NCBI GenBank assembly: GCA_944548615.1
Contig: OX155963.1
Span: forward strand, 31,826,985-31,890,984
DNA from: Micropterix aruncella
Lineage: Eukaryota > Arthropoda > Insecta > Lepidoptera > Micropterigidae
Length of the DNA: 64,000 nucleotides
Direction of reading: 5' to 3'
In this document: one piece after another, positions 49,366 through 63,165 of the stretch
How the letters are laid out: each line of letters begins with the position of its first letter
How positions within the stretch are numbered: the stretch's first letter is position 1
Notes under the pieces: generated by a model
Database searches by the model: none
What the model was told of the DNA's origin: nothing
Seen by the model: only the letters and a program-made list of their open reading frames with translations
Position numbers and translations under genes: made by a program

Positions 49366-51902
49366 TGTTACAGTTAACACCCGTTTTTAGATAGAACGCG
49401 TTTTCCCTAGTTAGAACTAGTTTTTACTTAATGCCTTTGTTAAAACTAGAATTAACTAATGCTCAAAATTGAATATCAGGTAAAACTAGTTTTTACTAGA
49501 CAAAACGCGTTTTTCCAAACCGGGGGAATTCCGGGGGAATCTCTTTCCAAACGCCCGCGCCGTTCGCGCGCTGTGCGCTCGCTCGATTCAGTACCGCTTT
49601 GTTTTCATTCTGATAAGCACGTATAGATTGATTCGAGCGCAATTGTCATGGCAAACTTAAATGAAGGAACGCGATGGAAAGAGGAGTTTTTAAACCAGTT
49701 ATTAGCGATTCGCGATCACGAAAAAAAAGAGGACCACTTCTGTATTATGACAAAAGGAACCTACGACAATTTAGTGGACGAAATTCAAGAAGCACAATTA
49801 GCTGTTCAGAAATCTCAGAAACAGTACAGGAGACTGAAGCGATTTAAGGTAATCAATATTTGTGGAATACGAAAATTAGTGACTAGACAAGAGCCCATGA
49901 AATACTACTTGTATGTAGATGAAATTTTTGATATAATTGAAGCAGCTCATGTGGCCGTTGGTCATGGTGGTCGGGATAGACTTAAAAATGAAACTTCACG
50001 AAAATATGCGAACATAACTTTAGAAATGATAAATATTTTTCTCTCTATGTGCGAAACTTGTCAGCGTAAAAAGAGTATGAAGAAAAAAGGACTTGTTTCA
50101 AAACCCATACTACATTCTGAAATGAACAGCCGTTGCCAAGTCGATCTTATCGACATGCAAACTCAAGAAGATCGGGGATTTAAGTTTATAATGGTGTATC
50201 AGGACCATTTGACAAAATTTGTTTTGTTGCGTGCACTGAAAAGTAAGAGAGCCGTAGAGGTGGCGTATCAGTTGACTGATATATTTTTGACATTTGGTGC
50301 TCCTTGCATCTTACACTCGGATAACGGCAGAGAATTTGTAAATTCTGTCATAAATGAGCTCGTTTCATTTTGGCCGGAGTGTAAACTGGTCCATGGAAAG
50401 CCAAGACACAGTCAAAGCCAAGGATCTGTTGAAAGAGCTAACCAAGACATAGAGAAAATGTTAGCTTCATGGATGCAAGATAACGATACCACAAATTGGT
50501 CAAATGGTATTCGGTTTGTACAGTTTATGAAAAATCGGGCGCTTCATTCCGGTATTAAACAATCACCATACAAAGCAATGTTTGGTATAGAACCACGAGT
50601 AGGTCTTATGACTTCGACTTTACCACGAGATGCTATTGAGGATATACGAGAGGAAGATGATCTCGAAAATGCGTTAAATAAAATAAATATGACGGATAGT
50701 ACAGATAATGCAAAAGCTGAGCCTGTGGCTAGTTGCAGTGGACATCGTCAGATTATAACCGGAGCCAAACAAAAAGACGCAGAAAGTTCATCCAAAACAA
50801 GTGGAGAATCGCCAATCGCACCAGAAGCCAGTGAATATGACATTGAAGCTGAAGCATCTACGACCGTAGAGCCTCTTATAATACCACCAAATGACAAAGA
50901 CCTCGAAGTTGTAACAAATGTGAATCGACAAATAATGGCATCCAGAGAAACAGCACATCGAAACTTAAAAAAACAGGCCAAGAGAATGACATTGGCTTCA
51001 GATGCAATTCACGTTCCAGTAGAAATTGGTGATAATGTCATTATACAAATCCCTGATGTCGACAGAGCAAAAGCAGATCTACGTAATATAGTCGGAGTGG
51101 TTCTTCAAAAGGATGATCAAGGTTTTCACAAGATTGGAACGAAATATGGAATACTCGAGAAATTATATTGCAGGTATGTACCTATGGGTTGCTTAATTGT
51201 TTTATCATATAACTATATCGCTATTAGGTAAATGCCAACTATTTAAATGTGCTTTTCAGGTCAGAATTTGATAAGTGCAAAGAAAAATTTTTGCATGAAG
51301 AAGATGTTCCGAATACCAATTTACCTTTGAGAACTGTTGCTAAGGAAGCAGCCATAGGAACAGGCCAAGGATTTATGCGCTGCGTATGCAAGAAAGAATG
51401 TATGTCAAAAAGGTGTCTCTGCAAGAAAAATGGTTACCTTTGTAACTCAAAATGCCACGATAGTTTGTCTTGCAATAACAAGTAGATCCTCATCCTTTTC
51501 TAATTTTAAGGTTTTGATTATTTTTTATTGTATGGTAACAAATGTTCCTTAACAACTTGTTTGATTATTTTATTTACTTTTAATTAATATTGTTACCTTG
51601 GCAACTTCTTTATGTCGATGTTCCCTAAAATGTTCCTTTAGTGTAAGATTATTATTTTGTGTCCTAGATCTTTTTAATAAATATTTTTAAAGTATATCTT
51701 GTTTTCAATCCCAAATTAGTTTCTGTAGTGCTGGTTTTAACTAAGGCTCGGAGTGACAACTAGTTTTATCTGAAAATCAAAAATATCAGTGGTAAATTCT
51801 AGTTTTGACTAGGTATTTCTAGTTTTAACAAAAGCATTAAGTAAAAACTAGTTCTAACTAGGGAAAACGCGTTCTATCTAAAAACGGGTTTTAACTGTAA
51901 CA
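49366..51902 (+). mobile_element. Complete Ginger-type integrase-like DNA transposon
   Basis: The element has 86-bp terminal inverted repeats (49366-49451 and 51817-51902) differing at two positions and starting TGTTACAGTTAA. It is flanked by a 4-bp target duplication, TATA, at 49362-49365 and 51903-51906. TGTNR termini with a 4-bp duplication are the published hallmarks of Ginger cut-and-paste elements, whose transposase resembles Gypsy-type integrases. There are no LTRs and no reverse transcriptase. The near-identical ends and open transposase indicate a recent insertion. Confidence 0.85.
49648..51485 (+). CDS. Ginger transposase (KRBA2-like integrase), two exons
   Basis: Exons 49648-51173 and 51260-51485 join across an 86-bp GT-AG intron to give 583 residues. 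The order is an N-terminal helical region, an H2C2 zinc-binding domain (H101, H106, C135, C138), and an integrase core with D166 or D169 (QVDLID), D225 (LHSDNGREF) and E262 (SQSQGSVERAN). An acidic linker (about 325-410) follows, then a C-terminal cysteine cluster of CXC type (CVCKKEC, RCLCKKNGYLC). The core resembles KRBA2/SCAND3-type domesticated integrases. The start has a good context (GTCATGG). Without splicing the protein loses the cysteine cluster. No stop or frameshift is seen, so it may be functional. Confidence 0.87.
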
Positions 51903-51906
51903 TATA

Positions 51907-53022
<1,116 letters not shown>

Positions 53023-53134
53023 TTAAATTATTTTCAATAATATATAAATATAATATAATAGGAATATATATATTATTGAAAATAATTTATATATTATTGA
53101 AAATAATTTAAAAAAATTTACACACTTAAAATAT

Positions 53135-53545
<411 letters not shown>

Positions 53546-54536
53546 CACTACTGTGAAAAAGTCTTCGAACAGTTACCCACAAAATAAACAAGGTGTCGTA
53601 TTTTTGAAAGTAACTAAGTGAGCCCATTCCTTTTTTTTTGTCGGGCTTGTTCATTCATCGGAGGAGTCAAAAGACTTTATTAGACATTTCTGCAACCTAC
53701 CTGGGTTGGGAAACGATTAGAAGTGTGGACAATGGTTAAATTTTCACAAAATACCGTTCTCGTCTTTACCTAAAAAAGAGGTTGTATTTAAAACTAATAT
53801 TATTTTTGAAACTCTGCATATTGAGCACGTCGCAAAACGGTTATTGTGAAATAGTTTTTGATTCTCTCTGCCAATATTTAAAAAATATATAATTCGAAAT
53901 ACCGTCGTTTAACCCTGCCGCGGAAAATTGATTATATTGCTATTGACCTGTGAACTCTTTGATTATATTTTATTAAAATGAATAAAATTAGTGCAATGGA
54001 TCGACAAAAAAATATTATTCACCATAAAGAAGGATATTCAGTGCGAAAAATCCAACAACTGTACTGCTTTAGTAATTCATGTACCCGTCTGAATACAGTC
54101 TCTCATGAATTCTGACCAAGGGTCCAACCTCATTCACCGAAAAATACCCCTAAACCATAACAGAACCTCCCCGTGCTTCACTGTTGCAGCCAAATACTTG
54201 TCTTTATATTGTTCTCCGTGGCATCTGCGGACGAATTGGCGGCGATTAGATCTAAAAAAAATTAATGTGGACTTGTCTGTCCAGAGGACTCTTTTCCACT
54301 GCCCATGGTCCAAGTTTTATGTTCTTGGGCAAATTTTAATCGTCTCTGACGATTATTCTTACGAAGTAATGGTTTCCGGTTGGTCACACACCCTCGAGGA
54401 TTATTTTTCAGCAGGACTTTTCGAACCGCCGATGGGGTCACCAAAACGCCGCAAGACTCATTAAGATCCTGGGCCAGATCACGGCTTGAGTTTTTTTTTA
54501 CCTCAAGGATGAGACCACTTTATAGTGCTCTGATAA
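53546..54536. pseudogene. Rearranged Tc1-like element
   Basis: A Tc1-like terminus (CACTACTGTGAAAAAGTCTT) at 53547 precedes a plus-strand transposase N-terminus at 53978-54100 (MDRQKNIIHHKEGYSVRKIQ). From about 54110 to 54500 the minus strand encodes the middle of a Tc1 transposase: LVTPSAVRKVLLKNN, NRKPLLRKNNRQRRLKFAQE, then with a one-base shift QWKRVLWTDKSTLIFF (first catalytic Asp). The two parts are in opposite orientation, so the copy is inverted internally and dead. Confidence 0.75.
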
Positions 54537-54537
54537 G

Positions 54538-55802
<1,265 letters not shown>

Positions 55803-56240
55803 CTTTCACAAACTAGGAAAATAAGTTCTAAAAATATTCACTGCCTCCACGACTATTATTTCTCGTGTTGTGATGATGATAACCACTATTTGTTAGGTGT
55901 CCAACCATAGAAGTTTATCAACAACTCTACTCTTTTATAGATACACTGGAAGAGCTGGAAAAATCCGCGACTTATCTAACTACATAACATTTTTATTGTA
56001 ATCTCCAAGAGCGAATAACATTATCGACAAAATTATTTATTATTCTTTGACGTCAAAAAAGGAAGACCTCCATACTTGACACCGGGCTAACGCCCTCGAG
56101 GAATGACGCTGTCTCGTAATCATTTCGATTCATTCGAGGCTGTTTCCATAAGTTCGTAGCTTCGATAAGATTGTATAAAATCGGTTGTCTCACCCCAAGA
56201 CTCCCGGCAAATTTAAAGGGACTTATTTCATCTGAATATA

Positions 56241-56985
56241 TCAATACTAATATTATAAAGACGTAAAGTTTGTGACGTTGTAGGAAGTAATGTCTGGATC
56301 TACTGAACCGACTTTAAAAATTGTTTTACCAATAGAAAACCACGTTATTTGTGAGTGTCATAGGCTATATATTAATCCGAAAAATAAAAAGACTTTTTCG
56401 TGGTAGTCGGATTTCCAAAGTAAGTCGGAAAAACGGTTGAACGAAAACGTTTCTAACTAACGCTGCCTTAACGGTGAGAGATATATGATTAAGTTCTAGG
56501 GAAAAGTTGTAGAGCTTGATAATGCCTACAAAAAAGTCAGCGACAGCATATGTCTAACTTTTATATTTAGGTCACAAAAGTAGTTTTTCACATTAAAAAA
56601 TTAATTTAAATTGTTAGGTCATGTTTATTGGTCATATTATCAGCAATTATGAATTATTATCAAAATAAGTAAATTTATCGTCTCAAGTGTTTAAAACAAC
56701 AGACTTTTCCCTTTTTCTACATATAATTTCCCTTTTACTGCATAAATAGTTAAAGAAATCATACACTCACAAATAAGACACTAACAAGAAGACACTCACA
56801 AATAACGGTATTATATGTAGTCAAATTGGCATGCAAATACATACATACATATGCAGTAAAAATATAACCCTTCTTTTGGCAGTCAGGAAATAAATCATAG
56901 CACTCACTACTAACCGAACCACAATCATAATTTCATCACAGGTAAAAAGTTTTAGCGCCCAACAAAGTGGGCACGGGTCAGCTAG
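56241..56985 (+). mobile_element. Complete non-autonomous Helitron
   Basis: Inserted between A and T: 5' TCAATACTAATATTATAAAG, then the 3' hairpin GCCCAACAAAGTGGGC followed by ACGGGTCAG and CTAG|T. These are the defining Helitron ends and the sequence resembles lepidopteran families. No Rep/helicase is encoded in the 745 bp. Confidence 0.82.
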
Positions 56986-57224
56986 TACTCCATAAATAAA
57001 GTCGATGAGCAGTTGGCGAAAATTCCTATTAATATGCGACGCGAAGCAATGAAAATTTCAATTTCGAACGGACGTCATATCATTCAATTTAAAAATCAAA
57101 TTGCAAACGCGGGTCGACGTGAGCCTTCGAATTTGAATTTCGAACGAGCCACGTTATTTAATTAATATATGGCGAACTTTTATTATTATTTGTGTCGCTT
57201 GTATATGATATATTCCGACCAAAA

Positions 57225-57590
57225 TTTCACAATGTGAGTTCGGCCCAACAAAGCATCTGTGTTCCAAATTTCAAGTCTCTATGTACATCATTTTGGTATT
57301 GATGTATGACTAGCGCGTCTTGTGGTAAACCGGTTTCAACCAGAATCTTTTTAACTCTTGATATGACCAAATGATGCCTGCATGCCAAATCAGCTCAATC
57401 GGATAAAGCGTTTGGGCGCTATGGTGGAGGAATACATAAACACATACAGACACACAAACACAGACACAGACTTCAATCTGGAAATGGTCTTAATCGTCTC
57501 AAAGGGGTGTCGTCAAAATGGATATTTCCGTCCTCGTCTCGAAAATTGTCTTTAGCGCGTTCACAATGCTGGGAAAGTAAAAGTGGTTTT
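57225..57590 (+). repeat. GGGAAAGTAAAA-ended repeat, 5'-truncated
   Basis: Shares CCTGCATGCCAAATCAGCTC, GAAATGGTCTTAATCGTCTC and the GCTGGGAAAGTAAAA end with 27100-27366. It lacks the long CA run. Confidence 0.55.
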
Positions 57591-57876
57591 CTGTTTCTTT
57601 TAAGAAAAATATCTTTACTTTACACTTAAAGCGGGTAACCATATTAATAGGCAGTAGCACTGTAATCTTGGTACAATTTGCACATTTGAAATCGTCCACT
57701 TAAGCTATAATTATTTTTTAATTGTTTAAACATAATAATTTAAAAAAAAGCTTTACTTGTTGAAACAAATCGGCGAGTTTAGTGCATTGAAGCAATATGT
57801 ATCTTACAGATAACCTTAACCTAATAAAAACACATGTTTTGCTGTAAAAATAGGACAACATTATTATTAAAACCAC

Positions 57877-58340
57877 TTAAAAAAGCGGCTCGTGTAAAAT
57901 CAATCTAACATTAAAAACCAGCAGAAAATGAAACAAAAAATAAAAAGCAATAAACCTATAATAACGCAGGGAGGGGACGTGGAGGCTGGGGGGGGACGAG
58001 GCAAATTTAGAGCGCGTGTCAAATTGTTCTTTGAGCCGGCGGCGCGCCGGCGTTTGAAGCAACACAAACTCGGTGCTGTCCTTACATGTGTAAGGTAAAG
58101 CATTCCAGAGTCGAGCTCCATATACGCAGAAGGAGTGTGAGTAGAAATCACTAGTGTGACCAGGAATCGAGAGCAGTAGGTTGTCTTCAGATCTCGGAGG
58201 GCGCCTGTGAGCTGATAGAGCATTGAACCTACTTATGAGATAGCTCGGAGCTGCCCCTTTCAAGATCTGAAGACCAACCCGAGGACTCGTATTTCTCCTT
58301 TCTAGGGTTGTCAGCCAGTGAAGTTTTCTTCTGTACTCTT
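57877..58340 (-). pseudogene. CR1/Jockey-superfamily LINE C-terminal fragment
   Basis: Reads KGAAPSYLISRFNALSAHRR and HSFCVYGARLWNALPYT, the same C-terminal block as the LINE at 40520-41745 but clearly diverged. The frame breaks near 58050. Confidence 0.7.
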
Positions 58341-58559
58341 TAGGTCATAAATAAAGCGAATGAAGATATTTATAAAAATATATAGAAATATACAATTTTT
58401 ATTTTTTTTATTTTATAAAATAAACCAGTTGGTAGGTATCCCTACACTTGGCATAGTCAAATTATTTATACAAGATAATATGTTATACCTTATGTGGTAT
58501 AATTATTTTTTATACAGATTGACTATATTTTTAAACGGAAAAAACAATTATTAAATAAA

Positions 58560-60640
58560 CTTACAATAAAAATATATGGTCTTTTAAAAAACTATTTGAG
58601 GTGCTAAAGTACCAAGGTAGGTATAGATGATAAATACAAATAGTCAGATATAATGACAAATAGTTTATAACTGACTATTCGTTTGAATAGTCAGTTATAA
58701 AATAGTCAAATCAGAAATACCACAATTATAAGATTACAAATAGAAATGTCTCAATAGAAATAGTCAATACAAATTTTATCAATATAATACATCTCCGATT
58801 TTATCATTATAATACATCTCCGATACAGTCAAGATTTTTATTTTACATAATATATTGTATTATGATAAAAGTAATCATGAAAGATTAGGAAATTCAATAT
58901 TGTCAAAGTCCCTAATAGAATAAATTGGGTTCTTGATAAGAATGTCCTGGATTTTTTTCTAAAAATGAACGTCTCCAAGACCCCTGACGCACAATGGAAT
59001 CTTATTATAAAAAAGGATGGACTGGTACAGGAAACTATTTCTAACCTTACTCAGTCGTGCTTTGCAGGACGCAAGTCTTGTTTGTTCCGAGTGTTATGCG
59101 AATGAATATCCGATTTTTTTAGAGTAGTATTGATGTTTTTTCTTGCATACATGATACCTTGGTATACATAAGCGGCATACATTGTCATGACACGTATACT
59201 TATTGACATAACACGTATACTTATAGACATATTGACTTATTGATTTATACACACTTATATAAATAATGAAATCATTGTAGCCATCATAGTAAAAATATTA
59301 AATGGATTTACTGCGTAAATTAGTAAAATTGTTAAATTTTCTATGAAATTACATTTTTCTCGATACGGAAAGAATAACTGCGATAATATCTGTTTTGCAT
59401 AACCATGATGTCGATTAAGACAGCATTTAATCCATTTATTTTATCTTTCTATACTTTTCCATATAAAACCCCAACTTTTCTAAAAAACAAAATATTTTAT
59501 TCATTTTATTCATTTTAAGAGCGGTATTTCTTTAAAAGTGTTTTAGTTTATAAAGCCGGTATTTAGTCATAATTTCAGAAATTTACATTCTTAGGAAAAA
59601 ATACTTATCCTTTTTTTTTCATTCTATCAACATTTCTCTATTATAATATTAAAATATGATTTATTTTCAGTGATTTTTGTGGAAAAAAGTGTTGTTTTTT
59701 GCAATGTAAAAAAATAGAAAACCTTCGTTATTGTAACGTCTATATTAAGCAAATAAAAGAGTTTCTGAAAAATAATACCAGAGTATACTAAATAAGATGT
59801 TATGAATTCAATTTTGTGCTGAATATTTTTCGTCATTAGTTTTCCATAGTGCAGGAAATCAACTCCAAGCATATTCGAAGGAAAAGAGGTAAGTTTAAAG
59901 ACGGTTTACCTATTCAAACCTTCCTAACTCAAAGCCTTTAAAACGTAAATTTTCACTTAATAATTGCCAATTATCGCTTACAAATATGTAAAATATAAAG
60001 TGTACCATTATCGTAATTTATCGTAATTTTGAAGACTGAAGAATGATTAAGAAACCATTTATCGTAATTTTGAAGACTGGGGCCTTAAGACTCTCCGTTT
60101 TGCCTATCCAAAAATACATATTTGCAACAAAAATAATAAAACTACATTTAAAAAGAAAATAAAATTTCGTTAAATATTTTTGAAAATATTTGTTACGAAA
60201 TAAATTTTCACACAAAATGTACGATTAATATTTCAGTAAGAATGGATATTTACAAGCTATTGTAGTGTAATTGAATTTTATTATGGTTATGAGAAACGTA
60301 TCTCACGCGATTTTTGTTTTTATATTTCAACTATCTGTATTTTTCATTTCTACCTACTTAGGTATTATAGCAGATAAAATTATATTTAAAAGATTTTATA
60401 TTTTTATTGCAAATTTCATTAATAATTGACTTTACAAATTCAAAGAATATTCCATATATAGGCTGTGTTTTTAATTAGTGACTCAATACGTAGAGTACAG
60501 TAAAGTAAAGTAAAGTGGGTGATCAATACGAGCAAATAAGCAACTTCTGATTAAACAAATGGAAAAACAACCCTTTTTAAAAATATTTCTTTGGGAAATG
60601 TTTAAAACTGATAAATGAAAGTTTGACAAGCGTCGAACGC
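58560..60640. other. AT-rich DNA, no recognised features
   Basis: Only low-complexity AT sequence and small direct repeats such as ATAGTCAGTTATAA (58660-58700) are visible. Confidence 0.4.
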
Positions 60641-60643
60641 GCT

Positions 60644-60714
60644 GCGCCATCTAGCAATAGGTAAAATATCGCGAATACACAAATTCGCGATATTTTACCT
60701 ACCGCGAGATGGCG
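60644..60714. repeat. Short palindromic element, copy 2
   Basis: Arms GCGCCATCTAGCAATAGG...ATATCGCGAAT and ATTCGCGATATTTTACCTAC...GATGGCG form a 33-bp stem with a short loop. Homologous to 13491-13572. Confidence 0.7.
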
Positions 60715-61524
60715 TAATGCGCTAAACTTTTTTATACTATTTTTTAAATTTTTATACTAATTTATAATTTTTTCAAATTTTCAATAAAAAATAAGTGTTT
60801 TTTCTTTCAATAAAAATACCGAAAGTTTCTTGTTACTTTTTTTTTTATTACTTATATATTTTATTTGTTTATATAGTTTCATGTTACTTATATATTTTAT
60901 TTAGTATAATTGGTACACAAACAATATTCTAATAATACAAAGATTATCGCTAATATTTTTACATTAAATTATTACTAATTAGAGTATAATATCTTATGCG
61001 TACTCCGCATGCCTAATTAATAATTGCGTATGTGCCATTTATCTCATGATTCATTTTAATTTTTTATTTTTATTTTATTATAGAAGAAGTATCAGTTTAA
61101 AGAAGTATTCACCTCGTACTGTCACTTTTAAAGGAGTCGCTAATTACAAACTCAACCTGTATAGAAAAAATAATTTTACCACATAAGGTGATACCGTTGT
61201 TTTTATAGTGTAATATAAAGTCGATGGCGATACCTACCAAATTATCATGTAATTAATTAAATTGTCTGAATTATGATGTTTCATTTATGGTGATATTGCA
61301 GAACTATTGTCTCTCATAATTCCCTGTTATCGCAAAAGATTATTTTACTTATATTCTAAGTTTGGTAATAACCAATTACAATATTTAATATCATTACTCC
61401 ATCTAAAATATCTAGCAAATTACATTAATTACAATAAAATTAAATCATAAAGAAACAAAATACTAACAATCTTTCATTTGAAAATCGAAATGTTCATTGA
61501 ATGGTCTGAAATAACATTTCATTC

Positions 61525-61640
61525 TATCAACATGTTGTATCAACATGTTATACAACATGTTGTATGATTGTCATGATTATATCAACATGTTATATCAACA
61601 TGAAATAATCAAAATGTTGAAATAAATCATGAAATAATCA
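61525..61640. repeat. CAACATGTT palindrome cluster
   Basis: ATCAACATGTTGTATCAAC and relatives recur at least six times in about 110 bp and are self-complementary. Confidence 0.55.
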
Positions 61641-62184
61641 AATAATATAATTAAATCAACATGAAGTAATGTAATAAAACAATATAAAACATGAACTAAT
61701 CGAAACAGACCGGATTAAATAAGTAGCATTTACGGGAAAAAATAAATAAAAAACAATTCACCAATAACAAAATCTAAATCCGCAAATAAAAGGTATTTTT
61801 TAATTAATTAGACTACACCAAGAGTAGGGATTTCTACCAAATGGCTTATATTGTAAATAAAATAAAATAATTGATCATTCTCTACGTGACGACAAAAAAT
61901 GTAATTCCAAAGAATAGTTGGCAGTTTATGCGGTAGGATGTTTTGAATCTGCTTTGATTATTCAACTTGTTACTATCTATTTTAATTATTGTGTTGTGGC
62001 TTTTAGTAAGTAGCCATTAGAATTATCAACTATTTTAATTATTAAGCCTTTAATTTGTTGTGTAATAACATATTGCGTTGAATAAATTTTAGTAGGTTTC
62101 AAAGTTTCTTAGATACTATATTTATTTTTTTTTTTTTCAATTTGACAGCTAAATGCTTGACAACATACGTAATATTAAAGTAGT

Positions 62185-62270
62185 AATGAGACTTACTACC
62201 TAACACTAATATTTTGACACGTCCAAGAGTGGTTTTTAGCCTCCAATTGGATAGGACGTAAATGTAATGT
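62185..62270 (+). repeat. 3' end fragment of the 15200/23816 LINE family
   Basis: TTTGACACGTCCAAGAGTGG...AATTGGATAGGACG, then an AATGTAATGTAATC tail. Orientation is opposite to the two longer copies. Confidence 0.55.
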
Positions 62271-62323
62271 AATCAATAACGGTTATAAATGTACGAGTAT
62301 AATTACCATAACTACTCACTTAC

Positions 62324-62460
62324 CTATTTTAATAATACTATCACTTTCACGCGCTACACTGCATATATCCGGAGAGCGTCTTCCCGTTTACCAGGAACGC
62401 CAAGTACTGTCGTCCTATCAACAACAGACGGCTTTTATCAAACACATGCCGATTAAATTG
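62324..62460 (-). other. Candidate non-coding first exon of SLC38A9
   Basis: SLC38A9 exon 1 needs an upstream exon. On the minus strand the segment ends in a strong donor, AATAG|GTAAGTGAG, and is less AT-rich than its surroundings with no repeat signature. Spliced to 47128 it would place an in-frame TAA nine bases before the junction, so the ATG at 47103 would be the first in frame. The upstream limit is a guess; no transcript evidence is available. Confidence 0.3.
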
Positions 62461-62859
62461 GGTAAGTAAATAATGTTTCATTGTAATTATCAGAAATCCG
62501 AAATGAATTTTGGCGATTCGTGGGAATAAAAGCGATTTTTATTTTAACAGCGTATTATTAGTCAGAATCTTCGTAGTATCAAGAATCTTGAGATGAATAT
62601 TTTGTAGATGTAATCTATCACAAGTAAATATAATTAAAAGAATAAAAAACACGACTACCGTTAGGGACAAGGATTTTTTTTCGATACTTTTTGGTATTGA
62701 GTACTTTTGTTTCGATACCGACACTTTTGTACTTGAATTTTTTTAAATCAATACTTTTACTCAATGAGTACTTTTTGGCATATTATCGAATAAATCTTAT
62801 ACCGGCATATTATCGATTATCGAATAAATCTTATGAATGATTTTTTGACGTGACAACGT

Positions 62860-63165
62860 CTTATAATTCGATGGAGCCGGCTGCACGCACGAAAAAACAT
62901 GACTCATGCGGCGTTACCTCGCTCTGAGGCGTTCCATTTAAGGCTTGAAGTGCAAGCGAGAGCGCGGAACGAGCGACAAAGAGGCACAATCGGCCTCCGC
63001 GTTCGGCAGCGTTCGACATCTGTCTCTCTCCTACTTGAGTGAGCGATGCGTCCGCGTGGACTGCTGCTATACAATAATACATTTACATGTTTTCGTCAAG
63101 TATGAAGTGCAGTGAAAAGTGAATGTGGTGTCAATTGTTTATAGCAACGATAATTGCGGCGATAA
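62860..63165. other. GC-richer segment, unclassified
   Basis: Contrasts with the AT-rich flanks, with many GAGCG/CGCTC motifs (GCAAGCGAGAGCGCGGAACG). It could be a promoter region or an interspersed repeat. A plus-strand donor-like AAAG|GTAATG lies at its right edge. No reading frame with recognisable content. Confidence 0.3.

Noticed and set aside
49648..51231. Calling the integrase a Gypsy LTR retrotransposon or an endogenous virus
   Set aside because: There are no LTRs, gag, protease or reverse transcriptase; inverted repeats and a 4-bp duplication define a DNA transposon.
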